From Aselliscus stoliczkanus (lineage: Eukaryota > Chordata > Mammalia > Chiroptera > Hipposideridae), in contig CM066728.1 in NCBI GenBank assembly GCA_033961575.1, positions 31,186,352 through 31,250,351 of the forward strand: a stretch of 64,000 nucleotides of DNA, given 5' to 3'. The position numbers and the translations under genes were made by a program. Position 1 is the stretch's first letter. Each line of letters begins with the position of its first letter. Of this stretch, positions 33,426-45,119 are shown piece after piece. Under the pieces are notes generated by a model. The model was not told where the DNA came from. It saw only the letters and a list, made by a program, of their open reading frames with translations, and searched no databases.

Positions 33426-35074
33426 ATGCAAATTTCTCAAAAACATTTGAGGAAATAGAATATTTTAAGTATATTCCAAAGTATTCAAATGAACCAAAAT
33501 AGTTATAACTTAAGGTACATAAAAACATTTTTATAAACATGATGTAGATTCTTACCAATATTCATAGTGATCACTTTGAATACTTCCATTCACGTCCAGT
33601 GGCCATGTTTCTGCATGTAGTGTCAGAGACCTGGGGCCCCAGTATGGTTAGTCAGGCAGAGATAGTGTAGCCCTAGGGGGAATTATAGCGGGAGGTAAAA
33701 CTGGTCCAGGTTTCCCTTGGCTTTAACTGCAATGTATCCTCTATCGGATGAGATTTGACCTCATCAAATTCTGGGGCTGAAAAAAAAGGGCTTGCGGGTA
33801 TTTAATCCAATTTTCCATCTGATGTGTTATCCCCCTTAAAAATATCACAGTCCTAGTCTATGGAACTCTTTCAAACACTGTCAGTAAGGGAACTCAATAG
33901 TTTATAAGGCCACCTTGCTTAAGTCAGTCATCACACAAGTTGTTTCTAAGTTAAATAGACACAGGGAGTAGAGTCAAACTCTCCTTACTCTCCTTTTCCT
34001 GAGGTCAGCAGTTTTCCAGATCCTTCTGTGATTGTTTATTTAATCCATGTGGATGTGGGGACATGATTTTCCCACTTGAATTATGCATCTTATTATGGAC
34101 AGACAACCGTGTTCTAAAATTCAGATTAGTAGAAGAGCTCAAGGAAGTCATTTTGTTCATTGTCAGAGGCTCGGCATTTGTTTATAAAATTAACTAGGCT
34201 CCTTGTAACTACCTAGAAGGTTTGAAAGAGACTTTGGTCAGCAGGCAGCAGTCCTGGGGATTAAGACCTTCTCAATCCCTGGATTACAGATATCCTGGGT
34301 CTTATTTTTGCCCATTATAAAAGCCTATTAGTTTGATTTTTTTGTTCAGTGACTGGTGCTTAAAATACCATCAAGAAAGGTAATCCCCAGAATGGTGCTT
34401 TTATTGTTTGCAACTCGGGAAAACAGCAATATGATCCTTCAGCCTGTGTGTGCAGCAAAAGTAAGGTCATCTTCTTGGGGTTGAAGGTCAGTTTCTCATT
34501 ATGTTAAGTCCCTGTCTTTAAATGGAGAAGAAAGGCATGAAAAGAAAGCTGAAGATTTGACCCACAGAGACAACCTCTGCAGTTAACCAGTAGACCCAGC
34601 TTTGGCTTAAATTGAGTAGCCAGACATCACATTTTGCTTCTTTTCTAAGAGATTTTTAAGCACAAAGAGAAATCTAGGAAGGAAAGGTAACAATAGATGC
34701 AGCAATGAAGATACCCACAGATACAAGAAACTTAGAAGGGCAGAGGCTTCTGTGAGCCGAATTTGCCTTCCAATCTCAAGGGGAGAGAGCTTGCATGTCT
34801 ATTGAAAGGACACAAAAATAACCATGTGGAAGAAATGAGAGCTACCTGACAATAGCACTCCAAATGAAGAATTGAATACAAATAGTGAACGAAGAAAAGG
34901 TTGATCTAGCTGAGGAAAAAGATAATCAGCTAAATGATGCATATTTTTCATGGGACAAATATCAACTCTAGAATAGGAAATGTTGAAAATATTGTACTAA
35001 TAGGTTCATCATGGCCTATTAAATTGAGGATGTTTATTGTGGCCAACATTAATGTGGAGAATAACATAATGAGT
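33426..35074. other. Unrecognised sequence
   Basis: No gene, exon or named repeat is supported in this 1.6 kb. Confidence 0.4.
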
Positions 35075-35335
35075 TCAATTCAGTTCAGTTAACAAACATT
35101 AGTATGCCTGCCATGTACCGGTCACTCTTTTTGATGCTGGAGATAGAAGAATAATGCATGGTTGCGACCCATGAGGAAATGATATTCTCAGGACTATCAG
35201 AGCTTATATACATATATACAGTTAATTTTAATTTAATGTGGTAAATACTGAAACAGTACCAGGATAGAAATTCAGGCCAAACTAAGGGATCAAGAATGAT
35301 TTCCTAGAAGAAATAATGCTTGAACTGTCTTTCAT
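35075..35335 (-). mobile_element. L2 LINE fragment, antisense
   Basis: 'cagttaacaaacattagtat' with 'gcctgccatgtaccggtcac' and 'gatgctggagatagaagaat' is the antisense form of the L2 3' end (caacaaatatttattgagcgcctactatgtgccaggcac). It continues through 'gatttcctagaagaaat'. Confidence 0.68.
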
Positions 35336-35339
35336 TTAG

Positions 35340-35518
35340 ATCAAAGCTAAACACTATTTAACTCAGTGCTATAGGGCAACCCGCATAATCCCTTTGAGCA
35401 TGCTTCCTCATTAATTAAAAATGGGTGCAATAATACCAATTTCACAGGTTTGTTGTGAGGATTAAAAGATTAAACATATGAAGTCCCTTGCATGTTGTAA
35501 ATGTTCAATAAATGTTTT
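35340..35518 (+). mobile_element. MIR SINE, sense
   Basis: 'cctcattaattaaaaatggg', 'aataccaatttcacaggttt' with 'gttgtgaggattaaaagatt', then 'gttgtaaatgttcaataaat' give the complete 3' two thirds of MIR. Confidence 0.85.
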
Positions 35519-36194
35519 CCTTCTGTTCCCTATAAAATGTTAGCGCCGGAAGAAGCTTAAGGTATGAACGACCTATGCTGAAATGCTATAAAATGTGCAT
35601 AAAACTTGGGTAACTTATCCATAGCTCTACCAGTCAGCCACACAGTCAGGCCTCCTCACTCCTAGTTTAGTACCATCTCCACAATACCCATAATAAAGAT
35701 GAACAAATAAAAGTGATAGGAAGGGCACCAAGGGAAAACATATGCATGGTAAATATGGAAACACTGGGAACATAAAGAGGTAGGCTATAAAATAATATAT
35801 AAAACTGTGAAATAGTTGAACAATAAATTTTAAAACTAATCGAAATGGGAACTTAAAAGTAACAAGAGAGCTAGAATCATGCATTAAAATAGCACATATG
35901 AATGATGTTCCAGATTAAAACAGAGTCATTTTAAACAACCTTGGATGTCAATAGATCTAGTAGCACTGAAGAAAAGACATATTAAAGTTAAAATAAATCT
36001 CAGTTTTTTTGAAGCTTCCTTAAATTGTTTAGATGTAAAGGGTGATTTTCATCTTTGAAAATCTTGTGAAAACAGTAAAATCTTTGAGTCTAATTTTTGG
36101 AAGCAACTTCAGTGTTCAAGTTCAAGGTTTCAACTTTGGTACTACTTATATTTTGGCCTGGATAATTGTTTGAAGGTTTTTTTTTTGTTGTCGT
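35519..36194. other. Unrecognised sequence
   Basis: No gene or named repeat is supported. The hydrophobic antisense frame at 35627-35884 shows no recognisable family. Confidence 0.4.
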
Positions 36195-36361
36195 TATTGC
36201 AGTGGCTGTCATATAGGATGCTTAGCAGCAGCATCCATGGACTCCACCCATTAATGTCAGTGGCAACCTCCCCTGCTTCTAAGTTGTGGCAACGAAAAAT
36301 CTTTCCAAGCATTGCCAAATGTTCCCTGTGGAACAAAATTACCCAGTTAAGAACCACTGAA
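36195..36361. mobile_element. hAT-Charlie MITE remnant
   Basis: 'ggatgcttagcagcagcatc', 'catggactccacccatta', 'ccaagcattgccaaatgttc' with 'cctgtggaacaaaattac', and the terminal 'gttaagaaccactga' fit a well-known Charlie-type MITE. The terminal repeat CAGTGGTTCTCAAC is recognisable in reverse at the end. Confidence 0.72.
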
Positions 36362-36764
36362 CCAGCTGAATGTTTTATGCATTGCAGGAATTCATCTTTT
36401 CAGATTCAGACCATTCCCAGGATTAGAAAAGTATGCATTTTGAGACATTCAATCTCACATCTGCACAGCCCCAATCATTTGGTAAGCTATTTTGTCGTGC
36501 TCAAATCTGCTCTTGTATATTTTCTGCCAACTATATACATTTTTCCTTCTTAAGAAACATGCAGAACTTTTCATCCTTCTTTTGCTTTCAATATATTTGT
36601 AGGAATTTGCATTTCCTTTCCTATTCTCGTCTCTACCTTAAACTCTCCTAATTCCTTTAACCCATACCCCTGTTACATGATTTCTAGATCTCTCATTATA
36701 TTTGTCTTCAGCTTCTGGATGCTTTGTATTCTGTCATACTATTGCTAGTTCCCTTACCTCTTCT
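36362..36764. other. Unrecognised sequence
   Basis: No gene or named repeat is supported. Overlapping frames at 36170-36651 begin in the transposon and show no domain. Confidence 0.35.
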
Positions 36765-36895
36765 TTGCACATTAGAAAATCGTGAACCAAAGTGGTTATT
36801 TGATTTGCTCAAGTTCACATCAATACTAAGCAGAAAAGCTGGGATTAGGGTCAAATCTCCTAATTCCCAGTTGAGGTTCCTATCACCCATAGACA
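36765..36895 (-). mobile_element. MIR SINE fragment, antisense
   Basis: 'tgatttgctcaagttcacat', 'actaagcagaaaagctggga' with 'ttagggtcaaatctcctaat' is the antisense core of MIR (cttgcccaaggtcacac / agctgggattcgaaccc). Confidence 0.72.
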
Positions 36896-37069
36896 GTCAC
36901 TTAAACCTAAACAGGCAAGATGAGTGAGAGAGCTGCTGAGACTGGGAAGAGCTGTTTTTCATCCTAAGCAATGGTTCTTCCTAAACCAGAAGTTCCTCCA
37001 AAAACCAATGTGAAATTGGCATGGCAGAAATAGCACACACCTTCCATCAAGATTCTCTCAGAATGTTGA

Positions 37070-37225
37070 ACTCTAACCATCTGGGTCAAGTTGCTTCAAG
37101 AACTTACATAAACCAAGTCACATAAATCTCTACTCCTTGAGTTCTTCGTCTCTAAATTAGATATAATAGTGGCACCTAGCTCTTAGTTTAGCAGTAAAAA
37201 GATAAACATTAAATAAATATTATTA
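37070..37225 (+). mobile_element. MIR SINE, sense
   Basis: 'ctgggtcaagttgcttcaag', 'ttcgtctctaaattagatat' with 'aatagtggcacctag', and 'aacattaaataaatattatt' keep MIR order. The copy is degraded and partly rearranged. Confidence 0.6.
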
Positions 37226-37544
37226 CTTGACTACAACTATAGACCAAAAAATTAATTTTCTGGTTTCTTCTCAACCAATACACTGTGCACCATGGACATA
37301 ATATGAAGAGTGATGAGCTGGCCAAAGGAAGGAAAAGACAGAAGTACAAGAATGAAGTGAGAAAGTATATTCAACTAAGTCCAGTCTTAATAGATGGCCG
37401 GGTTTCCCCAGATAGCACATCTTGGGTTTAACCATTCACTTAAAACAGCTGTTTAAGAGAAGCAAGGAATTTAGGATTTTTTTTTAATACAATGGGAGTC
37501 ATGTGTCAACAAAGAGTCATTTCTATTGCTATTATTTTCTTTTT
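37226..37544. other. Unrecognised sequence
   Basis: No gene or named repeat is supported in this 0.3 kb. Confidence 0.35.
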
Positions 37545-37905
37545 TCTTTTTTTTAACTTTTTATTGGGGAACAGTGTTTTTTCCCAGGACCCATCAGCTC
37601 CAAGTCAAGTTATTGTCCTTCAATCTTAGTTGTGGAGAGCGAAGCTCAGCTCCATTTTCAATTTAATTGCAGAGGGCTGCAGCCCACCATCCCATGTGGG
37701 AGTCAAACTTGCAACCTTGTTGTTCAGAGCATGAGCACTAACCAATTGAGCCATCTGGCCACCCACTGGCAGCTCACCACAGCTCTGCTCAAGTCATTGT
37801 CTTCAGTCTAGTTGCGGAGGGCACATCTCACTTGCCCATGTGGGAATTGAACTAGCAACCCTGTTGCTCAGAGCTTACTCTATAACCAACTGAGCCATCC
37901 AGCTG
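37545..37905 (-). mobile_element. Dimeric tRNA-derived SINE (type C), antisense
   Basis: On the minus strand there are two successive tRNA-like heads: GGGCAGCTGGATGGCTCAGT with AGTTCAATTCCCACATGGGC, then GGTGGCCAGATGGCTCAATT with AGTTTGACTCCCACATGGGA. Both lead into a common tail ending CCCAATAAAAAGTT. Imperfect flanks (TGCTATTATTTTCTT at 37528-37542, TGCTCTTATGTTCTT at 37908-37922) suggest one insertion of the dimer. Confidence 0.85.
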
Positions 37906-37922
37906 CCCCTGCTCTTATGTTC

Positions 37923-39129
37923 TTGATTTCAAGTGTTTTGGAAGAGAATAAGTTGCAATCTCCTTAACATGAGAAAAAAAAAAAAAGGCAAATAGTCTGT
38001 GTGCAGAACCAGTTCATTCTGCCTCTGACTTGAGAATCTTCATGAGACTGTCTGGATGTGCAGAGTGGTACTATTGCTTCCTTTCAAGTTTTAAGATACA
38101 TAGGCAGAAGGTTCTCCAGAGACACAGCATCCTTTCTATCCTTTGTCATAGGCACATACTTTTGGTCTTTTTACAAGGATTAAACTGGCCTGTGCATGAA
38201 ACTCAAGATAACCTGGGCCCAACTGCCTCTAGACTTTTCTCAAGGGTTCATTTAGTTTTGGAACCCTACCTTATGATTTTAAAGCCTCCATTATGCCATG
38301 AAGGCAGCCCTTGATTTCCCCAACTCAATAGAATATTCTCTGCTGTGAGCTTTCACACAGGAGGTCTGCATGAAGACCAGGTGCAATTTCAGTAAGGAAT
38401 ATGCAAGAAAGATCTCACTCCAAATCATTATTTTTTCACAATGTGTTGTGCTGCTGAGAAACAGACCTTTGCCACTTAACCCCAGGCTGGGGTGGTTCTT
38501 AGTATGGTTTGCCAGTTCTCTACTGCTAGAGGCCTTTGAAATGATCAACAACATGCTCTCTGATGCTACTTGAAAATCAGCACTGTAAGGTGTGACTTGT
38601 TGGCAGACTCAGTGGCTGCATATTGGCACTGCAACAGTACATGTGTCTGTACTCAATTGCCACAAGAGACAGAGAGGCATATGAAAGTAATGGATATGTG
38701 TGAAATTTGTGCTGCCCATTTTTAGAATCCCCTTTCAATTTGGGGGAAATCCCTCATTTCTGGAGTCTTGGCAGGAGGCAAGTTCTTGAATTCTACTCAT
38801 CTTTGACAGCTGTGGAACACACATTTGACTTAGACCCCACCAATGAGTTGTTTCTGTTTAGGACATAGGATCTTGTGAATATGTTCCAAATACAGAAATC
38901 TTTCACAGCAAAGACAACAGGGTACAGAAGTCAGCCATGGGGATGGACGATGTCCTAGGGCAGCAAAGCCAAATATGGCACTTAAATAATATTTCCTGTG
39001 GTCTGACCTCGGTTGTGTTTCTCTACTGTATAGAATGATTCAATTATGTTTTCAGCCTCCCTCGCCAGCTTCTGATCAATTTTATGAATGTTTCAATATC
39101 CTTACAATAAATACCTAACATAGCTTTAT
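37923..39129. other. Unrecognised sequence
   Basis: Frames on both strands at 38030-38573 overlap each other. I recognise no protein family, splice pattern or repeat. Confidence 0.4.
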
Positions 39130-39285
39130 CTCTGACTAGTTGCGTGACTATGAGCAAGTTGTCAAACCATCCTCATTAATAAACTGCCTGTAAGGTTAGT
39201 CATACAAATTAAGTGAGATAACTGTAAAGCTTTTGGTACAATACCTGATACACAGTAAATGGTAAATAAATGTTACCTACAGTCA
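39130..39285 (+). mobile_element. MIR SINE, sense
   Basis: 'agttgcgtgactatgagcaa' with 'gttgtcaaaccatcctcatt', 'aattaagtgagataactgta' and 'tacacagtaaatggtaaata' with 'aatgttacctac' follow the MIR consensus order closely. Confidence 0.82.
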
Positions 39286-39469
39286 TATTTTATTATTAAA
39301 GTCCTAAAATTTTATTTACATATATGATTTTTTTTGTCAGCATACCTAAACTAAAAGCTTTTTTGAAATAGCATTATGCTTCCCTTAAATTAACTTATAC
39401 GTTCAGTTATACAACACATATCTATTTGAGAACTATCAGATTTGCAAATTCAACAGTAAGGAAAAAAAA
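39286..39469. other. Unrecognised sequence
   Basis: This short AT-rich interval precedes the L1 5' end and shows nothing notable. Confidence 0.3.
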
Positions 39470-40758
39470 AGACACAGGAAGATCCAAGATGGTGAGATAC
39501 ATAAATGGTATGTCTGCTACATCCCATGATCATATTAATATTTCAACTAAATTATAGAACAATCAATCTTGAGAAAACCTAAAGAGTAGCTGAACAAAAC
39601 CCCTAAAACTAAGGATTGAAAGAAGAGGTCACATTGAAACTGGTAGGATGGGTGGAGATGTGAAATGGGCTGACCCCAAACCCACAGGTAGTGGTTGAGC
39701 ACTGGCAGGGACACCTCAGTATTGGAGGAACACTAAAGAATAACTGGTCCCAGCCCTACACTGGACTCCCCAGTCCAGGGGTATTGGTCAGGGAGAGGAG
39801 TCTCCATAACATCTAGCAATGAAAATCAGTGGGGATTCCATCTAACCATCCCAGTGAGATAGAAAACAGTTGGAAACCAAGACATCTCCTTATAGGGCCC
39901 ATGCCTAGACTCACTCACTTGCAGGCACTCACCCTAGGCTCCAGCAGAGGGGCAACAACTTGAGAGGTGCCAGAGACATACAGGAAAATTCTGAGTTGTG
40001 GGGCTTTCGGGTGAGGGCTAGTGGGAGCCATCATTATTCCTGTGTGAGGCCTGCCTCACATGTAACTTACAGGAGGATGCCATCTTTCCTGTGTTAAACC
40101 ATGCCCACAGGGCCAAAACTGAGACCCTATCGGTCTGGTAAAAATCCATGCTTGCATACATCATTTGGTAAGTCCCTTGGACCACACCCCCATAGGCAGT
40201 GCGACATCATCAGGGCACTCTCAGCTCCTGGGGGTCCAGACCTACCCCACAAATTGCAGGAGGTTTGTACAGTAGTGATGGGCCACGGCAGCCTGGGATA
40301 TTTTCAGTGGTGGGTTGTCATCCCTATCTCCTGCAGTAGCCTTTCCTGGGTGGCTCTCAGAGATCTGTAGAACAGAGGTAAGTGGTGGCTGGCAACAGTT
40401 TTCTCAGGGCATTTTGTAGAGTGGCTACAGGCTCAAATCTGGCACAAGGACTGAATCTACATTAACTTTGTGAAAACCGCCAGCCACACCCTGTGACTCC
40501 CTGGGACCCTGCCCCACCCAACTCAGGCACAGACAGCATTGCTGCGGACACTGTCGACACTGAGTCACCCAGTCCAGTCCACACACCTAAGGAAGCTCTT
40601 TCAGTGGCTGAACCTCATGGGTATCCAACAGGTGGAAATGGGCTTAGGGGTACCCTGGGCCTTTTGTTAAGCTGCCCCAAGATCAGTGCTGGGGGGCAGC
40701 CAGCCTTAGTTCATAGTAAGTCTACTCCTACACATCTCCAAGTCCAACAAAGGCAGCA

Positions 40759-40761
<3 letters not shown>

Positions 40762-40820
<59 letters not shown>
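40762..40820. repeat. (TA)n microsatellite inside the L1 5' UTR
   Basis: A pure TA run of about 29 units interrupts the L1 5' UTR between 'ggcagcagcca' and 'gctttgtagcc'. Long tyrosine/isoleucine frames across it are artefacts. Confidence 0.95.
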
Positions 40821-40821
<1 letters not shown>

Positions 40822-41325
40822 CTTTGTAGCCCCTACCAGGCACCCATGGGCTGGCCACAGGCAAGGCTGAAATTGGCCTGCATGGGAGCCCCTCTCACAA
40901 GTCACCAGAAACAACACACCCAGAGGCCAGGCTCAGACCACAATAGAGAACTACCGATTAGCCCTACAAGAAGCACACACAAAAGGTAGTCTCAACAAGC
41001 ACAAGCACTCACTAGGGCAAATTCCACTCTGAATGGTGAGCCCCCACACAGCAGTTCATATGCTGTGGGCATAGCCAATCCTCATAGCCAGTCAACCTGA
41101 AAGTCAATCCCACCCACTGATATACCAAAAATAATTAAGACTCAATTACAACAGGAAAAGACACACAACACACACAAGGGACACTCCTGGAACACACACA
41201 AAGATGATCAGGGAGACTGCCTAACTGGACCACATAGCACATGTACTACATAAGGCCATCAGGAAAAGACAGAGACATAGGAGACCTACCTAACACATAA
41301 AAGCAAACACAGAGAGGCAGTCAAA

Positions 41326-42284
41326 ATGAGAACACAAAGAAACATGTCCCAAATAAAAGAATAGATTCCAGAAAGAGAACTAAATGAAATGGAGGCAACC
41401 AAGCTACCAGAGAGTTTAAAAGACTGGTTATAACAATGCTTAAGGAAGTCAGTGTAAGTTCAATAAAGAGACAGTAAGCATAAAGAAGGACATAGAAACC
41501 ATAAAAAAAGAACCAGTGAGAAATAAAAACAAAAATGAAACAAAATAACAACAAAAAACACAATACCTGAAACAAAGAGTACACTACAAGGAATCAACAG
41601 CAGATTAGATGGAGCAGAGGATTGAATCAGCGATTTAGAAGACCAGGTAGCAGAAACCACCCAGTTAGAACAACAAAAAGAAAAAATAGTTAAAACAAAA
41701 AAAGTGAAGATAGTCTAAGAAACCTCTGGAACATCAAGCATAGTAACATTTTCAGCATAGGAGTACCAGAAGGAGAAAAGAGAGAGCAAGGGATCAAGAA
41801 CCTATTTGAAGAAATAATGACTGAAAACTTGCCTAACCTGAGGGAAACAGACATACAAGCTCAGAGAGCTCAGAGTCTCAAACAAGATGAACACAAACAG
41901 GCCCACACCAAGACACATCATAATTAAAATGCAAAGGTTAAAGACAAAGGGAGAATCCTAAAAGAAGCAAGAGAAAGACAACTAGTTACTTACAAGGGAG
42001 CTCCTTTAGGACCATCAGTGGATTTCTCAACAGAAACTTTGCAGGCCAGAAGAGAGTGGCACAAAATATTCGAAGTGATGTAAAGGCAGGGTATACAACA
42101 AAGACCACACTACCCAGCAAGGCTATCATTTAAAATTGAAGAAGTGATCAAGAGCTTCTCAGACAAGAAAAAGTTAACAAAGTTCATTACCACAAATCCA
42201 GCATTACCAGAAATGTTAAAAGAACTTCTTGAAGAAGAAGGAGGGAAAAAACAAGCAATAAAAGAAGATAAAAAATATGAATGA
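41326..42284 (+). pseudogene. Decayed LINE-1 ORF1
   Basis: The start ATG at 41326 is followed by an in-frame TAG at 41362-41364, and there are several further stops and frame shifts. Downstream blocks are still recognisable as the ORF1p trimer/RRM/C-terminal region: translations contain IKNLFEEIMTENLPNL, EARERQLVTYKGAP, FSTETLQARREWHKIF and YPARLSFKIEE. ORF1p is the RNA-binding chaperone of L1. The last frame closes at TGA 42282-42284, five bases before the ORF2 ATG, the usual L1 spacing. It is non-functional. Confidence 0.87.
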
Positions 42285-42354
42285 TAAAATGGCAGTAACT
42301 GTGTACCTGTTAATCACTTCTGAGACACCAGTATTCCTGAGACATTAATCTGTA

Positions 42355-42545
42355 GCATGCTTTAGCATTTATGAAGCATGTTCATACTTACTTTCTTATT
42401 TCATCCTCTTTAAGGCATAAGAGAGCAAGATACATGATTGGTTTCTAGATGGCAAAGCTAGTACGCTAGGGAACTGGAATGAGAGCCTACATTTCCTGCC
42501 TCCTGTTCCAGTCAATGTTCTGTTACACACAGCAGACAGTTATCC
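42355..42545 (-). mobile_element. MIR SINE, antisense
   Basis: 'cttactttcttatttcatcc' with 'tctttaaggcataag', 'tagatggcaaagctagtacg' and 'ctagggaactggaatgagag' follow MIR antisense order, with a heavily mutated middle. Confidence 0.62.
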
Positions 42546-42864
42546 CTGTCGGAATGCCTCAGAGAATGCCAAGAGACTTCTTAGCCAGGTTTTCTTCCAC
42601 AAACACTTGGCCTGTCACTCAATAGAATGTATTTAGTGAACATATATGCTATCCAAGATTCACCAAATTTCTGATACCAAACAGAGACTAACCAGGCTGT
42701 AATCCTTGCATTCCCACTGCAAAATTAAAAGAAAGAAAGAACTTCCAAGGTAAATAGCCGGAAATGGCAGTTTTTGCAGTGAGTCCTAATGCATGGTTTT
42801 CCTTTACACGTTAAGAAAGTAAGATGAACATTATTCACAGGGGCAGCAAGTAACAAAATAAATT

Positions 42865-43075
42865 TGGAATTAGGAATCCAAATGAATTCTAATGTTGCCA
42901 CTTACTGGTAGGTATGTAATATAGAAAAATTCTCTGAGCCTTTTTTTTTTTAATTCTGAAAAATGAGAACTATAATAGCAATCCTTTAAGGGTATTTTAA
43001 AGATTAAGCTTGACTGTATAGGTACAGTTTACTACAGTAGCTTGCCCAAACAAGCTTTGAATAAATAGTAGCTAA
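42865..43075 (+). mobile_element. MIR SINE, sense
   Basis: 'aatgttgccacttactggta', 'attctctgagcctttttttt', 'attctgaaaaatgagaacta' with 'taatagcaatcc', and 'caagctttgaataaatag' are MIR blocks in order. Confidence 0.75.
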
Positions 43076-44499
43076 AAAGAGGGCTGACAACTTTTGTGGG
43101 CACTGAAAAGCTGAATGGCAGATGGATGAAGGACAAGGAAAGAAAGAGAGGTGGAGCATATCATCCAGTCATTCTTTCGGAATTTGGGGGTGGTTTCAAG
43201 GTCAGTTAAGAATCTGAGAAAGAGGCCTAGATGTTTCTGAGGGAACCAGACTTACTTAGACTTTCCGTTCTTTGTGTATTAATTATTAAATGGTGCCCTC
43301 TTGGAGACATAGAGCCAGAATCCCTAGTCCACCTAGGAGAATGCTATCACCACAAATTAACCTTTAAACTGAACAGAGATCAGGAAATCATCTAGGATGG
43401 GTCTGACATTTTTATAATTACACAGTGTCAGCATAGATTTCCATTTCAGTGTGGAAGAGAAATGGCCTTCAGTATTTCAAAGAACATGGCACCAACTTGG
43501 TTTGAAGACATTTTTATCACTTTTAAACTTGTGGTGATGATTACTAATATCAAAGGCTCTGGCACAATAGTCTATTTTCTCATTGGTGAAATTAATTAAT
43601 CAAAGTATAAGTAAAAACCTAGAATCATCACCTTTCTCTTATATTCATTATCTAGAAAGTATGGGGATCCAACAGCACATATAACTATCCAAAATATATG
43701 GCACCGAAGAACTGTCATTTATTATTTGATAATTCCTCTTATATAGAGAAATAATGTAATTTTGTCCATATTCAGCCAAGTCTAGCTTTTTATCTTAAAG
43801 GGGAAAGAAAATGGTCACATTTTCATACTGAGTGAAACAGATATCAGATGAGAGGCACAACTTTATACCCTGAATAATAGGTTCTTTCTCTCAGTTATAC
43901 TACTGGTAGTATGTAGAATATTCATTTTTATTATTGAAGGAAAAAGTAAATGAATGAATAAACAAACAATAAGTGAATGAACTCTGGGTATGCCCGGAAA
44001 GTTTCACATAGGAGCTCAGTTATACATTATATAAAAGGAAATTGTAATTCATGATGCTATCAGACTAAGTAAAATAACAGCAGATTCTTTCTGGGGGTCT
44101 TAATTGTGTGTGTGTTAAAATAATTAGGCATAAAACCACATATATAGATAAATTTCTTTCAGAGGAGTCACATGTATTGGTTGCTTAATTTTCCTGATAG
44201 TACAATTATTATGAGAAGGGCGGGGGGGGGGGGGTGCCTGAAAACAACTTTGATTTTTTTCAAGCCCAGTGGCAAACTTAAGTAAATTTTCCATGTAGGC
44301 CTGCCCATTTTTGCCCCCAGATAAAAACAAATTGTACCTACTCTAGTTACATCAGATAGAGACGCCAATTATCCCTAACCCAGGCTGCACAAAATAGTTA
44401 CGTAATGAGATTTTAAAGAATACTATTATTGCTTGGGCCCCATCCCAGAAATATTAAATTAGTTTCTCATGGAATAATGCCTAGTACATGTATTATTTT
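43076..44499. other. Unrecognised sequence with a G run
   Basis: No gene or named repeat is supported. A 13-base G run (44222-44234) is listed separately. A (GAAT)n-like patch lies at about 43950-43980. Confidence 0.4.
44218..44234. repeat. Poly(G) run
   Basis: GGGC followed by 13 G, a simple homopolymer run capable of quadruplex-like structure and prone to sequencing error. Confidence 0.9.
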
Positions 44500-44514
44500 T
44501 ATTATGCCGCTTCT

Positions 44515-44635
44515 TTTTTTGTTTTGTTTTGTTGTTGTTTTTAAGGGCAGTGTCACTGGCCCTCATATGTGGGACCGAACCGGGGCCGCTGGCTTCCCAA
44601 GCCAGCTCTTAACCACCGTGCCACTTGGCCAGCCC
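44515..44635 (-). mobile_element. Short tRNA-derived SINE (Rhin-like), antisense, perfect flanks
   Basis: On the minus strand it reads GGGCTGGCCAAGTGGCACGG, CCGGTTCGGTCCCACATATG and ends GGCCAGTGACACTGCCCTTA with an A-rich tail. A perfect 15-bp target duplication TATTATGCCGCTTCT lies at 44500-44514 and 44636-44650, so the insertion is relatively recent. Confidence 0.95.
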
Positions 44636-44699
44636 TATTATGCCGCTTCTAATCTGTGGTCTGGATTAAGAGCTACTGAAACTCATCCAAACCTCCTGG

Positions 44700-44905
44700 C
44701 CAGCCAGAAGGCAGATGCTGACCAATGCTCCTCAACTTCGATGTGTGCAGAGAAAACCAGGGACCTTGATAAAATGAAGGTTCTGAGTCGGGAGGTCAGG
44801 GCAAGGGCCTGAGAGTCTGTCCTGCTAACTAGGTCCAGGTGATGCTGTTGCTGCTGCTGCTGCTGGTGGTCCACACAGCACACTTGGAGTAGCAAGGCCC
44901 AAAAG
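44700..44905 (+). mobile_element. MER20-like hAT-Charlie MITE
   Basis: 'ctcctcaacttcgatgtgtg', 'gaccttgataaaatgaaggt' with 'tctgagtcgggaggtcaggg', 'gggcctgagagtctgtcctg' with 'ctaactaggtccaggtgatg', and 'ggtggtccacacagcacact' with 'tggagtagcaaggcc' follow MER20 from one end to the other. A short CTG repeat (44844-44865) has grown where the family has 'gatgctgatgctgctggtcc'. Confidence 0.8.
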
Positions 44906-45119
44906 CACTGATGAACTGTGTCCTCCTACAAGGAGCAGAGGAAGGAACGGATCTCCACAGGGACAACCTCAGATGTGACAGATAGCGAGTGCATGCCTGC
45001 ATGGCCATTTCAGTTGGAAATGTAATGGAAACCTTTTGTCCAGATTGGTGAACAGCCATGGCTCTGAGCTCCCCCACACCTGGGTAGCCTGTAAATTCTC
45101 CAAAGAAGCCCCACGTGCC

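Larger units (their letters stand above)
39473..42319 (+). mobile_element. L1 5' UTR + ORF1, ending just inside ORF2 (3'-truncated L1)
   Basis: The element starts at 'aggaagatccaagatggtga', the typical 5' end of a mammalian L1, and runs through a GC-richer 5' UTR of about 1.85 kb into decayed ORF1. Similarity ends about 30 bases after the ORF2 start codon (42289), at 'ctgttaatcactt', where unrelated sequence with a MIR begins. It lacks the 3' UTR and poly(A) tail, so it is not an ordinary 5'-truncated insertion. I see no convincing target duplication. Confidence 0.85.

Noticed and set aside
38030..38573. Overlapping frames on both strands suggesting a gene
   Set aside because: The frames are mutually antisense shadows and none shows a known domain or codon bias.
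40493..40870. 125-codon frame in GC-richer sequence
   Set aside because: It lies in an L1 5' UTR and crosses a TA microsatellite.
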